From the NCBI RefSeq assembly GCF_020521235.1, contig NZ_BLAY01000008.1, forward strand, positions 26,801-90,800: 64,000 bases of DNA, read 5' to 3'. The position numbers and the translations under genes are program-made. This stretch comes from Microseira wollei NIES-4236 (GTDB lineage: Bacteria; Cyanobacteriota; Cyanobacteriia; Cyanobacteriales; Aerosakkonemataceae). Shown here one piece after another: positions 17,276 to 26,694 of this stretch; position 1 is the first letter of the stretch, and each line of letters starts with the position of its first letter. Below the pieces are notes generated by a model. That model was not told the DNA's origin and ran no database searches. It saw nothing but the letters and a program-made list of their open reading frames with translations.

Positions 17276-17816
17276 CACTCCCTTGGGCTTTTGCACGTTC
17301 TCCCTCAAAGCGCAATCAGGTCGTTACCCCCTACCGTTTCTGGAACTGCCTCACGGCAATATTAGGGGTTAGAACCTATTGCCCCAGGGCAGCGGAACTG
17401 TTGTTTTTGACATTTAACTAAAAAAATGGTAAAATTCACTTCTTTAAAAGCCGTCAAAAACTGCTAGGCTTAGGTCGTGGCTTGATTGACTAACAGCTAG
17501 CAATTACCCAAAGCAACAATGCCACTAGGGTTGGTGTGAAAAGCAAAGGGAAATTTTTAGCTGTTCTGACTGGCAGAGAAGCCAAACCGATCCCACAGGA
17601 GTATTTGGCTTTGAGTTTTGGTATAGGTTTAGTCCTAACGATTTCTAAGAGCCGCAGAGTGTCATGTCAGTAGTTGTCGGCAAAAATTGCTGGCAAATGC
17701 GTTCGCTCTACTCGTGCCTTTGGCATATCGCACCAAGAGACATGGAGGATTAATTGCCCTGCTATCAGAAGCCGATTGCATTTATGCTAGATTAACCACT
17801 TTTCACCACTGGGTTA
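17276..17816. other. intergenic region with no recognised gene
   Basis: About 540 bases between ftsY and the phosphatase gene. It contains a run of seven A (17420-17426) and a 29-codon frame at 17662-17751 with no convincing start signal. I see no clear RNA, terminator or repeat array. The phosphatase promoter probably lies in its 3' part. Confidence 0.5.
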
Positions 17817-19358
17817 TTGACTGCTGTGCCCCTTCATCGCTCATCGTCTTACTCATCTGACTCAAACAGCGACGCCGCTGCTGAAGTAACGCCAGTTTTT
17901 GCCCTCAAACAACTGGTGGCGCGGTTGCATCGCGAACAAAATAAAATTCAGGATTTGTTGAGTTCTTTGGGATTTGCCCTGCGAAGTTTCAACAATCTGA
18001 ACCAGTTTTTAGAGTTGATACCGCTGATGGCAATGCGAGTAACGGATGCTGACGGGAGTGCGTTGGTATTGTTAAAACCTAACGGTCAAGTAAAACTAGA
18101 GCAATTGCACTGCCAGGATAGCGTTCAGGGTACGCAGATTCGGAATGCAATTGAAACAGCAGCTCGTCAAATTGCAGATACTGGCGCGAAAAAAGCCCCG
18201 TCGCTACCGGAAAATTCTTCAGAGTTAGATATCACCGAAGCACAACCACAGGAGAAAAAACTGGCGAAGCTGGATGAGCAGGTTAACCAATTATTAGGGC
18301 CAGATATTAAGTTATTTGGTACGCCAATTTTGGTTAAGCAGGACGAACGGGGGCGGTTGTATGTCTTTAGCCGAGATCCGGAGTACACTTGGACGGAAAC
18401 GCGACAAAAGTTAGTCAGGTTAGTCGCGGATCAAACAGCAGTGGCGATCGCTAACGACGAATTGACCGTCGAACTACGCAAAAAAGAACGCCTAGATCGC
18501 GAACTGGAAATTGGCGCCGAAATTCAACAGCGTCTGCTGCCTCACCAGTGTCCTAAAATTCCAGGCATAGAACTAGCCGCTCGCTGCAAACCCGCCAATC
18601 GCGTTGGAGGAGACTACTACGACTTTATCCCCACCCACCCGGATTGGCAGCGAACTCTACAAGTAGAAGACTCCAAAACTAGGGGCGACGCGCAAAAACT
18701 CCCATCCGCATTACCAAGCTGGAGTCTCTTAACGAGCCAAAATCCAAATTGTAAAATCCAAAAGAAACGTTGGGGCATCGCGATCGGCGACGTGATGGGC
18801 AAAGGCGTCCCGGCGGGTTTGATCATGACGATGACGCGGGGAATGCTCAGAGCAGAAGTGCTTAACGGTCACTCCCCCGCTCGCATTCTGCAACATTTGA
18901 ACCAGGTAATGTACGCCGATTTGGAAAATTCCCATCGGTTCGTAACTTTGTTTTATTCCGAGTACGATTTGAATAGCCGTATCCTGTATTACAGCAATGC
19001 GGCTCACAATCCTCCATTTTTGTGGCAAGCAGCAACTCGCAAGGTGATGCGCTTGGATACGGCAGGGATGTTGATCGGCTTGGATGTAGACTCGCAATAC
19101 GAGGATGCTCAAGTGCAACTCGCTCCCGGCGATACGTTAATTTACTACACCGATGGGTTGACCGAAGCGGCGAATACCAGCGGCGATCGCTTTGATGAAG
19201 AAAACCTGATCGAAGCCTTCCAGCGAGCTTGTCAGCGTTGTACGGGAGCGCAACCTATTCTAGACTACTTGTTTGACGAAGTTCTGAAATTTATCGGCTC
19301 CGGAAACCGCAATGGGGATGATATGACCCTCGTGGTCATGCAAGTCCAACCCAGTTAG
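17817..19358 (+). CDS. GAF-domain PP2C/SpoIIE (RsbU-type) phosphatase
   Basis: The product is about 513 aa. A GAF-like sensory region (about 35-215) is followed by a SpoIIE-type PP2C domain starting at E-I-Q-Q-R-L-L-P near residue 240. V-G-G-D-Y-Y-D-F, G-D-V-M-G-K-G-V-P-A, Y-T-D-G-L-T-E-A and N-G-D-D-M-T-L-V-V hold the metal ligands. Such enzymes dephosphorylate anti-sigma-factor antagonists. Between G-G-D-Y-Y-D-F and the next motif there is an unusual insert of about 45 residues that includes N-P-N-C-K-I-Q-K-K, resembling translated AT-rich intergenic repeat. The frame opens at TTG 17817, and a GTG at 17826 is an alternative start. Confidence 0.9.
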   Translation: MTAVPLHRSSSYSSDSNSDAAAEVTPVFALKQLVARLHREQNKIQDLLSSLGFALRSFNNLNQFLELIPLMAMRVTDADGSALVLLKPNGQVKLEQLHCQDSVQGTQIRNAIETAARQIADTGAKKAPSLPENSSELDITEAQPQEKKLAKLDEQVNQLLGPDIKLFGTPILVKQDERGRLYVFSRDPEYTWTETRQKLVRLVADQTAVAIANDELTVELRKKERLDRELEIGAEIQQRLLPHQCPKIPGIELAARCKPANRVGGDYYDFIPTHPDWQRTLQVEDSKTRGDAQKLPSALPSWSLLTSQNPNCKIQKKRWGIAIGDVMGKGVPAGLIMTMTRGMLRAEVLNGHSPARILQHLNQVMYADLENSHRFVTLFYSEYDLNSRILYYSNAAHNPPFLWQAATRKVMRLDTAGMLIGLDVDSQYEDAQVQLAPGDTLIYYTDGLTEAANTSGDRFDEENLIEAFQRACQRCTGAQPILDYLFDEVLKFIGSGNRNGDDMTLVVMQVQPS

Positions 19359-19479
19359 CAGCGATTGCCGAAAATTCCTGTGAAATAGCCTTCCTATCCC
19401 TAAGTTTTATGCTAAATAAATCCTGGAGGTTGGCTCTCGCCGCCTCGATCGATATCCAATTAGCGAGAAAAAATTAACA

Positions 19480-19734
19480 ATGGTCGTCAACGGAATACAA
19501 GCAATAACCGCCACTTGGTTGAGCTACCAGGCTGTTTATCACGAGTGGATGCTCGCCTTGATCGCCAAAATTCCATTTACTTGGATAGATATTTTTCTAC
19601 AAATTAAGCAAACTGACCTATGGGGCGATGTACAAAGAGCCTGGAACCACTTTGTCAAAACAGGGCAACTTTGGGCGATGATAATTGGATTTCTCTTAGG
19701 CTACATGATTAAGAGTTTTACCAGCTTTGGTTAG
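19480..19734 (+). CDS. small membrane-associated hypothetical protein, 84 aa
   Basis: No family is recognised. The protein is hydrophobic and Trp-rich, with a clear membrane segment at about residues 64-81 (L-W-A-M-I-I-G-F-L-L-G-Y-M-I-K) and an amphipathic N-terminal half. The ATG at 19480 follows an A-rich stretch without a good Shine-Dalgarno. It stands between the phosphatase gene and argH on the same strand. Confidence 0.6.
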   Translation: MVVNGIQAITATWLSYQAVYHEWMLALIAKIPFTWIDIFLQIKQTDLWGDVQRAWNHFVKTGQLWAMIIGFLLGYMIKSFTSFG

Positions 19735-19780
19735 CCGCCCTTAGTAGTTCGCCCATGGGAAATTGACTTTTTTGGTGAAT

Positions 19781-19948
19781 TACTAACCCAAGTTGCTAGT
19801 TATAACTATCGTGGGTTGCACAGCAGAAGCTAATCGCCAGCTTGCTAATTGCTGATGGGAATATTTTTCGGTTCTACCATTAGCCATTAGCTATTAGCCA
19901 TTAGCCTGTCTTGGGCCCTAAAAAGATAACTAGCAACAAGCGTTACTA
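19781..19948. mobile_element. MITE-like element, copy 2 (TIR contains GTTGCTAGTTAT)
   Basis: A left arm at 19782-19803 (containing CCAAGTTGCTAGTTAT) and a right arm at 19926-19947 (containing ATAACTAGCAACAAG) bound about 165 bp without coding capacity. The interior carries CCATTAG/GCTAATT heptamer runs, as in copy 1 at 1300-1433. TA flanks both sides (19781-19782 and 19947-19948), as expected for TA-targeting elements of the IS630/Tc1 type. It ends less than 50 bases before the argH start and must carry or displace the argH leader. Confidence 0.65.
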
Positions 19949-19986
19949 GAATAAATGCCCGGTTGGATCGACAAAAAGAGGACAAG

Positions 19987-21402
19987 TTGGATACGCAATT
20001 CTCTCAAGAAGCCAATACCAGTATTGAGCCAAAAACCTGGAGCCAGCGGTTTGAATCGGCGCTGCATCCGGCGATCGCTCGCTTTAATGCCAGTATTAAT
20101 TTTGACATCGAACTGATTGAATACGACATCACGGGTTCGATCGCCCACGCCAAAATGCTGGCGCATACGGGGATTATTTCCCCTCAAGAAGGAGAGCAAC
20201 TGGTAGCGGGTCTAGAACAAATTCGTCAAGAATACCGCCAAGGACATTTTAAACCGGGTCTAGACGCCGAGGACGTTCATTTTGCCGTAGAACGGCGTTT
20301 GACAGAAATTGCCGGTGATGTGGGTAAAAAGCTGCATACGGCGCGCTCGCGCAACGACCAAGTAGGTACCGATACCCGACTTTACCTGCGGGATCAAATC
20401 CAACAAATTCGCACCCAAGTGCGCGAGTTTCAAGGGGTGTTACTCGACTTGGCATCTTTCCATGTAGAAACCTTGATTCCCGGTTATACGCACCTACAAC
20501 GCGCTCAGCCAGTGAGTTTGGCGCATCACCTGCTGGCTTACTTTGAAATGCTACAGCGCGACTTCGAGCGCTTGGGAGAGGTTTATCGGCGAGTTAATAT
20601 CTCTCCCTTGGGGTGCGGCGCGCTTGCCGGGACTACATTCCCCATCGATCGGCATTATACGGCGCAGCTACTGGGTTTTGAGCAACCCTATGCCAACAGT
20701 CTCGATGGCGTAAGCGATCGCGATTTTGCGATTGAATTCTTGAGTGCCGCTAGCTTGATTATGGTTCACCTCAGCCGCCTGTCCGAGGAAATTATCCTCT
20801 GGTCATCTCAAGAATTCGGCTTTGTCAAGCTCAAAGATAGCTGCGCCACCGGCTCCAGTATTATGCCCCAAAAGAAAAATCCCGACGTACCGGAACTGGT
20901 GCGGGGTAAAACGGGGCGCGTTTTCGGTCACTTGCAAGGGATGCTAGTACTGCTCAAAGGACTGCCTTTGGCTTACAACAAAGATTTGCAAGAAGACAAA
21001 GAAGCTTTATTTGACAGCGTTAAGACGGTTAAAGCTTGTTTGGAAGCCACCACTATCCTGCTGCGGGAAGGACTAGAATTTCGCACCACGCGCCTTGCAG
21101 ATGCCGTTGCAGAAGATTTTTCTAACGCTACCGATGTCGCCGACTATCTAGCAGCAAAAGGCGTCCCCTTCCGGGAAGCTTATAACCTGGTGGGGAAGGT
21201 GGTGCGAACTTGCCTGGAAGCGGACAAACTGCTAAAGGATTTGAGTTTGGAAGAGTGGAAGGCGCTGCACCCAGCTTTTGAAGCTGATATTTATCCCGCC
21301 ATTGCTCCCAAACAAGTCGTTGCCGCGCGCAATAGTTACGGCGGCACCGGGTTTGAGCAAGTCAGACTTGCACTGGTTGCAGCGCGGTCGAAACTCAAAT
21401 AA
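19987..21402 (+). CDS. argH: argininosuccinate lyase
   Basis: About 471 aa. It splits argininosuccinate into arginine and fumarate, the last step of arginine synthesis. The family signature [12 protein letters not shown] is present near residue 290, along with R-S-R-N-D-Q-V and Y-T-H-L-Q-R-A-Q-P. The start is uncertain. TTG at 19987 has AGAGGA just upstream and is preferred over TTG at 19963. The residues before W-S-Q-R-F look variable, and an ATG at 19955 is out of frame. Confidence 0.95.
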   Translation: MDTQFSQEANTSIEPKTWSQRFESALHPAIARFNASINFDIELIEYDITGSIAHAKMLAHTGIISPQEGEQLVAGLEQIRQEYRQGHFKPGLDAEDVHFAVERRLTEIAGDVGKKLHTARSRNDQVGTDTRLYLRDQIQQIRTQVREFQGVLLDLASFHVETLIPGYTHLQRAQPVSLAHHLLAYFEMLQRDFERLGEVYRRVNISPLGCGALAGTTFPIDRHYTAQLLGFEQPYANSLDGVSDRDFAIEFLSAASLIMVHLSRLSEEIILWSSQEFGFVKLKDSCATGSSIMPQKKNPDVPELVRGKTGRVFGHLQGMLVLLKGLPLAYNKDLQEDKEALFDSVKTVKACLEATTILLREGLEFRTTRLADAVAEDFSNATDVADYLAAKGVPFREAYNLVGKVVRTCLEADKLLKDLSLEEWKALHPAFEADIYPAIAPKQVVAARNSYGGTGFEQVRLALVAARSKLK

Positions 21403-21526
21403 AGAGCAACTGGGGCCATTTTTATCGGCTGTACCCTGTGGTCATAGGTTAATACGTCATATAGCGTTGACTTTTGTCGATTCTTACCTATGACCAATGA
21501 CCTATGACCGATTACCCAATGGGTTG

Positions 21527-21706
21527 TTACTCCATTTTTTCCATATCATCTTCGGCGTTGTCGCTGAAGTTGTCACCACTTCTGCCACCCATTGGGGGAC
21601 GCCGGTTTCTGGAAAAACGACCTGTAGTTGTACGCTTGCGAAACTTGCGAGCGTAAGCTTTATTGCGCTGCTCCTTTTCTTTTTTGGGATTGCGGCGCTT
21701 AGACAT
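21527..21706 (-). CDS. small, highly basic hypothetical protein, 59 aa
   Basis: The product begins M-S-K-R-R-N-P-K-K-E-K-E-Q-R-N-K-A-Y-A-R-K-F-R-K (written with separators) and continues with R-T-T-T-G-R-F-S-R. An acidic tail follows. GAGG lies five bases before the ATG at 21706, a good ribosome-binding site, so it is preferred over a GTG two codons upstream. The composition suggests nucleic-acid or ribosome binding. I recall similar short basic proteins in other cyanobacteria but cannot name a function. Confidence 0.7.
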   Translation of the reverse strand: MSKRRNPKKEKEQRNKAYARKFRKRTTTGRFSRNRRPPMGGRSGDNFSDNAEDDMEKME

Positions 21707-22184
21707 GGTCACCTCGTTAAATAAACAACAAAAACAGATTCTCAGGCAGGGCGAGAAATGCTTGTCAGCGTTAGCCTTGCCCAGATACCCTTGCGAAGAT
21801 GGTCAAAATTCAAGCGTTGCTGAACTTGGTATCGCCCTGAAAGGGATTGCTGTTCCATTCTGCATTATAGAGAGCCGCGAGCGCTGTTTCTTTCGGAGAG
21901 CTTTTCTGCTGTCGAAATCCAGATCGTCGCGACTGACTTTTGTTTCAGAATTGATGGTTTTCAGTTTATCGCATTTACTCGTTGCGTCGCTATGCCCTTG
22001 CCCCCATGCCGCTTGCGGTTAGCGCTAGGAGAATGTAAAAATTGAAACAATCTACTATAGAGTCAAGTCAAAATCTCTCCCTGCCCGGATGGTTGCCAAT
22101 GTCACCTGACGTGCCAACTTAAAATTGTTGGGTTATAAGGCTATTGGACATTGTTTCCGGTTGTGCAGCTACCTGAGCTTATAT
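21707..22184. other. intergenic region with no supported gene
   Basis: About 480 bases between the small basic protein gene and the divergent Nudix gene. A 119-codon plus-strand frame overlaps it but has a start inside the basic protein gene and Cys/Leu/Ser-rich non-protein-like content, so I do not call it. Promoters for both neighbours are expected here. Confidence 0.5.
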
Positions 22185-22640
22185 ATGCTTCGATTGTGGC
22201 AATTTGTACAAACTGTTCTAGGTATTTTGTTTCGCCATCCCATTGTCGGCGCGACGATCGTTCCCATTTTACCGGACGGTCGGATCGTTTTAGTTCGCCG
22301 CCGCGATACGGGTGAGTGGAGCTTACCTGGGGGTATCGTAGATTGGGGACAGGATATTCCCACGACGGTAGCGCGGGAGTTGACTGAGGAAACAGGACTG
22401 GAATTGGTAAAAATTTGCCGCTTAGTCGGGGTTTATTCCTCACCAAATCGAGATCCTAGAATTCATTCCATCGCTATATTGGTGGAAGCGCAAGTGCAGG
22501 GCAAGATGCAGGTTCAGGATACCCTGGAACTGAGCGAAATCAAGGCTTTTACCCGCGCCGATCTGCCAAAGGGCAAACTCAGCCACGACCACGATCGCCA
22601 GTTACAAGACTATCTTAATGGGGTGACAACGATCGCCTAA
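22185..22640 (+). CDS. Nudix hydrolase
   Basis: About 151 aa from the ATG at 22185, with a longer frame back to TTG 22125. The Nudix box is G-G-I-V-D-W-G-Q-D-I-P-T-T-V, then A-R-E-L-T-E-E-T-G-L. The R-E-x2-E-E catalytic core is intact, but position 7 of the box is Gln in place of the usual Glu. These enzymes hydrolyse nucleoside diphosphates linked to another moiety, and the substrate cannot be told. The N-terminus has a hydrophobic V-Q-T-V-L-G-I-L-F stretch. Confidence 0.88.
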   Translation: MLRLWQFVQTVLGILFRHPIVGATIVPILPDGRIVLVRRRDTGEWSLPGGIVDWGQDIPTTVARELTEETGLELVKICRLVGVYSSPNRDPRIHSIAILVEAQVQGKMQVQDTLELSEIKAFTRADLPKGKLSHDHDRQLQDYLNGVTTIA

Positions 22641-22728
22641 ATTTGTCGCGTCAGCAAAGGTAGGGAGGCGGGTTGATCTACGACAAGGAGAAACCGGGTT
22701 TCTTTGCCTAAAAACCCGCCCCTACTAA

Positions 22729-23517
22729 CTATTGAATGTTGACTATTGAATGCATTCCCCAAAAAATTAGATTGGGTTCGACGGTTATTAAGGCTGCGAC
22801 TTCGGGTGCTTGGGCTTGCAGATAGGTGAAAATAGGAGTGCGATCGCCTCCCGTTAGCAAGATTCTACTTTCTGGATACGAGTCCCACCAAGCGCTGATA
22901 AAGTCTCGCACGCCTGCTATAACCGTATAAACGATTCCACTTTGAATCGCCTCTTTAGTATTTAAAGCAAAACGCTGGGGTATTTCTGCGGGTAATTCAA
23001 TTTCCGGTAGCGCTGCGGTTTTTTGTCCCAAAGATTTTAACTGCAATCCCAATCCGGGTAAAATCGCCCCACCTACCAGTTGATGATTCCCATCTGCCCC
23101 CGTAAAAGTCAGCGCTGTCCCAGCATCAATGACTAATACGGGCCATCCCCAAATTTTACCAGCGCCCCATACTGCCAAGGCGCGGTCTATTCCCAGGGTA
23201 GGATAAATTCCCAATAGTGGAATTTGGTCGAGGGTAATAATGCGAACTGCTGGATATGTTTGCCAAAGTTCCGTCTGAGTCGGAACAACAGAAGCTACAT
23301 ATAAGCGTAAATCCCTGGGAGCGCTGACAGTACCTTTTAGCGGCAAAATCTCTTGAGGCCATATTCCCGCACTCCAGGATTCAATTATTTCTTTGATAGC
23401 GGCAGCTGGTAGATGGTTTGTATCCCAGGTTTGCAGGGTTTCTCCGATAAACCCTGCCCAATGCAACCGGGAATTTCCTATCATTAATCCCAGCCAGATG
23501 GGTTGCTCTTTTTTCAA
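22729..23517 (-). CDS. coaX: type III pantothenate kinase
   Basis: About 262 aa. It phosphorylates pantothenate, the first step of coenzyme A synthesis. The ASKHA-fold motifs are visible: an N-terminal [10 protein letters not shown] phosphate-binding loop, [11 protein letters not shown] in the middle, G-G-A-I-L-P-G-L near 140 and L-L-T-G-G-D near 225. The frame starts at TTG 23517 without a clear Shine-Dalgarno. It is flanked by AGAAACCGGGTTTC palindromes on both sides (22691 and 23599). Confidence 0.93.
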   Translation of the reverse strand: MKKEQPIWLGLMIGNSRLHWAGFIGETLQTWDTNHLPAAAIKEIIESWSAGIWPQEILPLKGTVSAPRDLRLYVASVVPTQTELWQTYPAVRIITLDQIPLLGIYPTLGIDRALAVWGAGKIWGWPVLVIDAGTALTFTGADGNHQLVGGAILPGLGLQLKSLGQKTAALPEIELPAEIPQRFALNTKEAIQSGIVYTVIAGVRDFISAWWDSYPESRILLTGGDRTPIFTYLQAQAPEVAALITVEPNLIFWGMHSIVNIQ

Positions 23518-23819
23518 TTTTAATGGTACAAATAGACGTTATAACACTTATTTATTAGCCTGGCCTGCGCTGAAATATGACTTACCCAGAACGATCCTAG
23601 AAACCGGGTTTCAAGCTGCGATCTCTAGTTGCCTTTCCCGACTATTTTTCAGAGAAACCCGGATGGGTGCGCCTAAGTCCCGCAACTGAATGAAATTATT
23701 ATAGCTTGAATCTGGATTTGGCTATTTTAACAACCGCGCAGGATGCCATAGATGCTTGATTCGGCGCACCCGTCGCCCAGGAAGAATATAGGTAATCTTG
23801 TAGCACCGCCGGGGGTAAT
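23518..23819. repeat. intergenic region with AGAAACCGGGTTTC palindromes
   Basis: The region holds one AGAAACCGGGTTTC palindrome near 23599 and a related AGAAACCCGG near 23651. The same core occurs near 22691 and inside the MITE at 34958-35060. The repeats may be remnants of one small element family. No gene is seen. Confidence 0.6.
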
Positions 23820-24089
23820 TTAGGGCGCAGATAATTGGTTTATATTATCTTTGGGTCGGAGAGCGGTAGAGATATAAGTTGCCAGGCAATCTTTAGATAA
23901 GGCTTCAGATAAACTCCCCGTCAATTTGTACATAATTTGGCTCGGCTTATCAGCTTCTTCTTGGGTTAATTGAAACTCTGATAAATCTAGTTTAACAATG
24001 GCTTCAAGCACCACGGAGACATCTTTGTCGTAACAGGGAATAGTTAAAAGGATATTCTTGATTAAAACGAATTCTTTGGGAATAGACAT
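23820..24089 (-). CDS. hypothetical protein, 89 aa
   Basis: No family is recognised. The protein is a soluble mixed alpha/beta type with an acidic middle section, and its N-terminus is M-S-I-P-K-E-F-V-L-I-K-N-I-L-L. AAGGA six bases before the ATG at 24089 is a good ribosome-binding site and supports a real gene. It is divergent from flv4, and the roughly 300-base AT-rich gap (24090-24396) must hold the flv4 promoter. Confidence 0.65.
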   Translation of the reverse strand: MSIPKEFVLIKNILLTIPCYDKDVSVVLEAIVKLDLSEFQLTQEEADKPSQIMYKLTGSLSEALSKDCLATYISTALRPKDNINQLSAP

Positions 24090-24396
24090 TTTTAATCCTT
24101 GGGTTTAGAGGATAATTTATTATTAGTTATTTTGTGAGTTATACAAGTGAGATTTTGGGCAAAAATTGTGACTTTAATCTCGAAAAACTGTGGGAGCGAT
24201 CGCCGGATCTCCGCGCTCCTACTGAGGCTCTGCCTGTAACCCAAGTCCGGGCTTTTTGTGACCTAGATCGCTTACACCATAAGTTATATTGATAAAACTT
24301 AACCCCAGTATAGGTTTTTTAATAAAAATTTATTAAATATTTGTGTGACAATATTGACAAGCAAAAAAAGATGAGTAGCCAACAAGGAGACCCGCG

Positions 24397-26118
24397 ATGG
24401 TAGTGCTAACGGAACGCGCCCAACGCAGGCTGACAATGGAGACGGTGGAAATTGCCGCAGATACTACGGCAATTCGTTCGCTGGATTGGGATCGCGATCG
24501 CTTCGACATTGAGTTTGGACTGCAAAACGGCACGACATATAACTCTTTTGTGATTCGGGGTGAGAAAACGGCTCTGGTAGATACCTCCCACGAGAAGTTT
24601 CGTCAGCAGTATATCGATACTCTGACCGGCCTCATCGATCCAGCGGCAATTGATTATCTAATTATCAGCCACACCGAGCCAGACCACAGCGGTTTGGTGA
24701 AAGATATTCTGGCTTTAGCACCCCAAGTAACCGTCGTGGGGTCGAAAGTGGCAATTCAGTTTTTAGAAGGTTTCGTGCATCAGCCGTTTAAACAGAAGAT
24801 AATTAAGAACGGCGATCGCATCGACTTGGGTAACGGACACGAAATCGAATTCGTGATTGCGCCTAACTTACACTGGCCCGATACCAGCTTCAGTTTCGAC
24901 CATAAAACCCAAATTCTCTACACCTGCGATGCTTTTGGAATGCACTATTGCTCCAGCAGCACGTTTGATGAAGATTTAGCCGCGATTGAAGAAGATTTCC
25001 GCTATTATTACGATTGCTTGATGGGGCCGAATGCTCGCTCGGTCTTGTCTGCACTCAAGCGGATGGGTGAGTTACCGGAAATTACCACGATTGCGACGGG
25101 ACACGGCCCTCTGCTACGCTACCACGTCAGCGAACTGACGGGAAGGTATCGCAAGTGGAGTCAAGCACAAGCAAAAGAAGCGACCACAGTAGCCGTATTT
25201 TACGTTTCCGACTACGGGTATAGCGATCAGATCTCCCAAGCAGTCGCCCACGGGATTACCAAAACCGGCGTCGCTGTAGAAATGATGGACTTAAAAGCCG
25301 CCGATTGGCAAGAAATTAGAGAATTAGTCAGCAGTGCGGCTGGTATAGTTATCGGTATGCCGCCAGTATCGGCGAGTGGGAATGCTCAAGCGGCTATTGG
25401 TACAATTTTGGCAGCTGCGAAAGCCAAACAAAGCATCGGCTTGTTTGAATCAGGCGGTGGAGAAGATGAGTCGGTTTACACGCTGCGGAATCAGTTCCGC
25501 GAATTGGGATTGGTAGAAGCATTTCAGCCAATTCGGATTACCGAGACTCCAGGCGAGGCGACTTACCAGCTATGCGAAGAAGCGGGTACAGACATGGGAC
25601 AATGGCTGACACGCGATCGCTCCATCAAGCAAATGAAATCCCTGGATAACGACTTAGATAAAGCTTTAGGTCGGATCAGCGGTGGATTGTACATTATTAC
25701 CGCTCAAAAAGGCGATGTTTCCGGGGCGATGTTAGCTTCCTGGGTGTCGCAAGCGAGTTTCCAACCTTTGGGCGTTAGCATTGCTGTAGCAAAAGACCGG
25801 GCGATCGAGTCTATTATGCATGTAGGCGATCGCTTCGTACTAAACGTTCTGGAAGAAGCGAATTACCAAGCGTTGATGAAGCACTTCCTCAAGCGCTTCC
25901 CCCCCGGTGCAGATCGGTTTGCCGGAATTAAAACCCAACGCGCTGAAAACGGTTCTCCCATCCTACTAGATGCCCTCGCGTACATGGAATGCGAGGTCGT
26001 TAGCCGTATGGAGTGTACCGACCACTGGATTGTTTATAGCACGGTGCAATCGGGTCGCGTATCCAAACCCGATGCACTGACAGCAGTTCACCACCGCAAG
26101 GTTGGAAATCACTACTAA
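24397..26118 (+). CDS. flv4: A-type flavodiiron protein Flv4
   Basis: The product is 573 aa with the three-domain layout of cyanobacterial flavodiiron proteins: a metallo-beta-lactamase-like diiron domain (about 45-260), a flavodoxin domain (about 265-410) and a C-terminal flavin reductase domain (about 425-573). The diiron ligands are canonical: H-T-E-P-D-H near residue 91, L-H-W-P-D near 158, C-D-A-F-G near 175 and G-H-G-P near 235. Identification as Flv4 rather than Flv3 rests on the operon, with an Sll0218-like gene and a second Flv downstream. Flv4 with Flv2 passes electrons to O2 and protects photosystem II. AAGGAG precedes the ATG. Confidence 0.92.
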   Translation: MVVLTERAQRRLTMETVEIAADTTAIRSLDWDRDRFDIEFGLQNGTTYNSFVIRGEKTALVDTSHEKFRQQYIDTLTGLIDPAAIDYLIISHTEPDHSGLVKDILALAPQVTVVGSKVAIQFLEGFVHQPFKQKIIKNGDRIDLGNGHEIEFVIAPNLHWPDTSFSFDHKTQILYTCDAFGMHYCSSSTFDEDLAAIEEDFRYYYDCLMGPNARSVLSALKRMGELPEITTIATGHGPLLRYHVSELTGRYRKWSQAQAKEATTVAVFYVSDYGYSDQISQAVAHGITKTGVAVEMMDLKAADWQEIRELVSSAAGIVIGMPPVSASGNAQAAIGTILAAAKAKQSIGLFESGGGEDESVYTLRNQFRELGLVEAFQPIRITETPGEATYQLCEEAGTDMGQWLTRDRSIKQMKSLDNDLDKALGRISGGLYIITAQKGDVSGAMLASWVSQASFQPLGVSIAVAKDRAIESIMHVGDRFVLNVLEEANYQALMKHFLKRFPPGADRFAGIKTQRAENGSPILLDALAYMECEVVSRMECTDHWIVYSTVQSGRVSKPDALTAVHHRKVGNHY

Positions 26119-26152
26119 TTTGGTAATTGGTAATTGGTAATTGGTAATCGGT
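26119..26152. repeat. TTGGTAA heptamer tandem repeats
   Basis: About four and a half copies of TTGGTAA directly follow the flv4 stop codon. A partly complementary ATTACC run at 26165-26181 could form a hairpin with it. This is the short tandem heptamer type common in cyanobacteria. Confidence 0.8.
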
Positions 26153-26247
26153 TTTGATTTTTCCTATTACCTATTACCAATTCCCGATAGTTGACATTTT
26201 GCTTGCACAATTTGTGTTGAAAGCCAGCGAAATATTCCAACACAGGG

Positions 26248-26560
26248 GTAGGGGCACGGCATGAGAGAATCTATTCAAGTAATTCAATGTTGCTGACGCC
26301 GTGCCCCTACAAAGCACGGCATGAGAGAATCTATTCAAGTAATTCAATGTTGCTGACGCCGTGCCCCTACAAAGCACGGCATGAGAGAATCTATTCCAGC
26401 TATTGAATGTTGCTGACGCCGTGCCCCTACAAAGCACGGCATGAGAGAATCTATTCAAGTAATTCAATGTTGCTGACGCCGTGCCCCTACAAAGCGATTG
26501 AATGTTGCTGACGCCGTGCCCCTACAAAGCGATTGAATGTTGCTGACGCCCTGCCCCTAC
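26248..26560. repeat. tandem array of 60-bp palindromic units between flv4 and the sll0218 homologue
   Basis: Four full 60-bp units (26251-26310, 26311-26370, 26371-26430, 26431-26490) are followed by two 35-bp shortened units (26491-26525, 26526-26560). GTAGGGGCACGGC at 26248-26260 is the exact reverse complement of GCCGTGCCCCTAC at 26298-26310, so unit 1 can fold into a hairpin with 13-bp arms. Later units have AAAGCACGGC in the left arm and pair less fully. Copies are nearly identical, which points to recent expansion. The array lies in the 576-base gap inside what is normally a tight operon. It has no spacers, so it is not CRISPR. Confidence 0.95.
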
Positions 26561-26694
26561 TACACGGCAATTGCAGAATTTCACTTCTTTAGTATTGATG
26601 ATATCCATAGAAAATTTTGATAGATAAAGGGGTAAGTTATAAACGAAATTAAATGTAAACTAGATACTAATCAAACAAACAAGAGGAATCTTAT

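Noticed and set aside
21663..22022. 119-codon plus-strand frame
   Set aside because: It starts inside the small basic protein gene, is rich in Cys, Ser and Leu and has no ribosome-binding site.
26174..26467. 97-codon minus-strand frame with a 20-residue repeat
   Set aside because: It is a translation of the 60-bp palindromic array. The repeat unit being a multiple of three keeps the frame open by itself.
26248..26560. CRISPR-like regularity
   Set aside because: Units are contiguous and identical with no variable spacers and no cas genes nearby. The same holds for 51746-51928.
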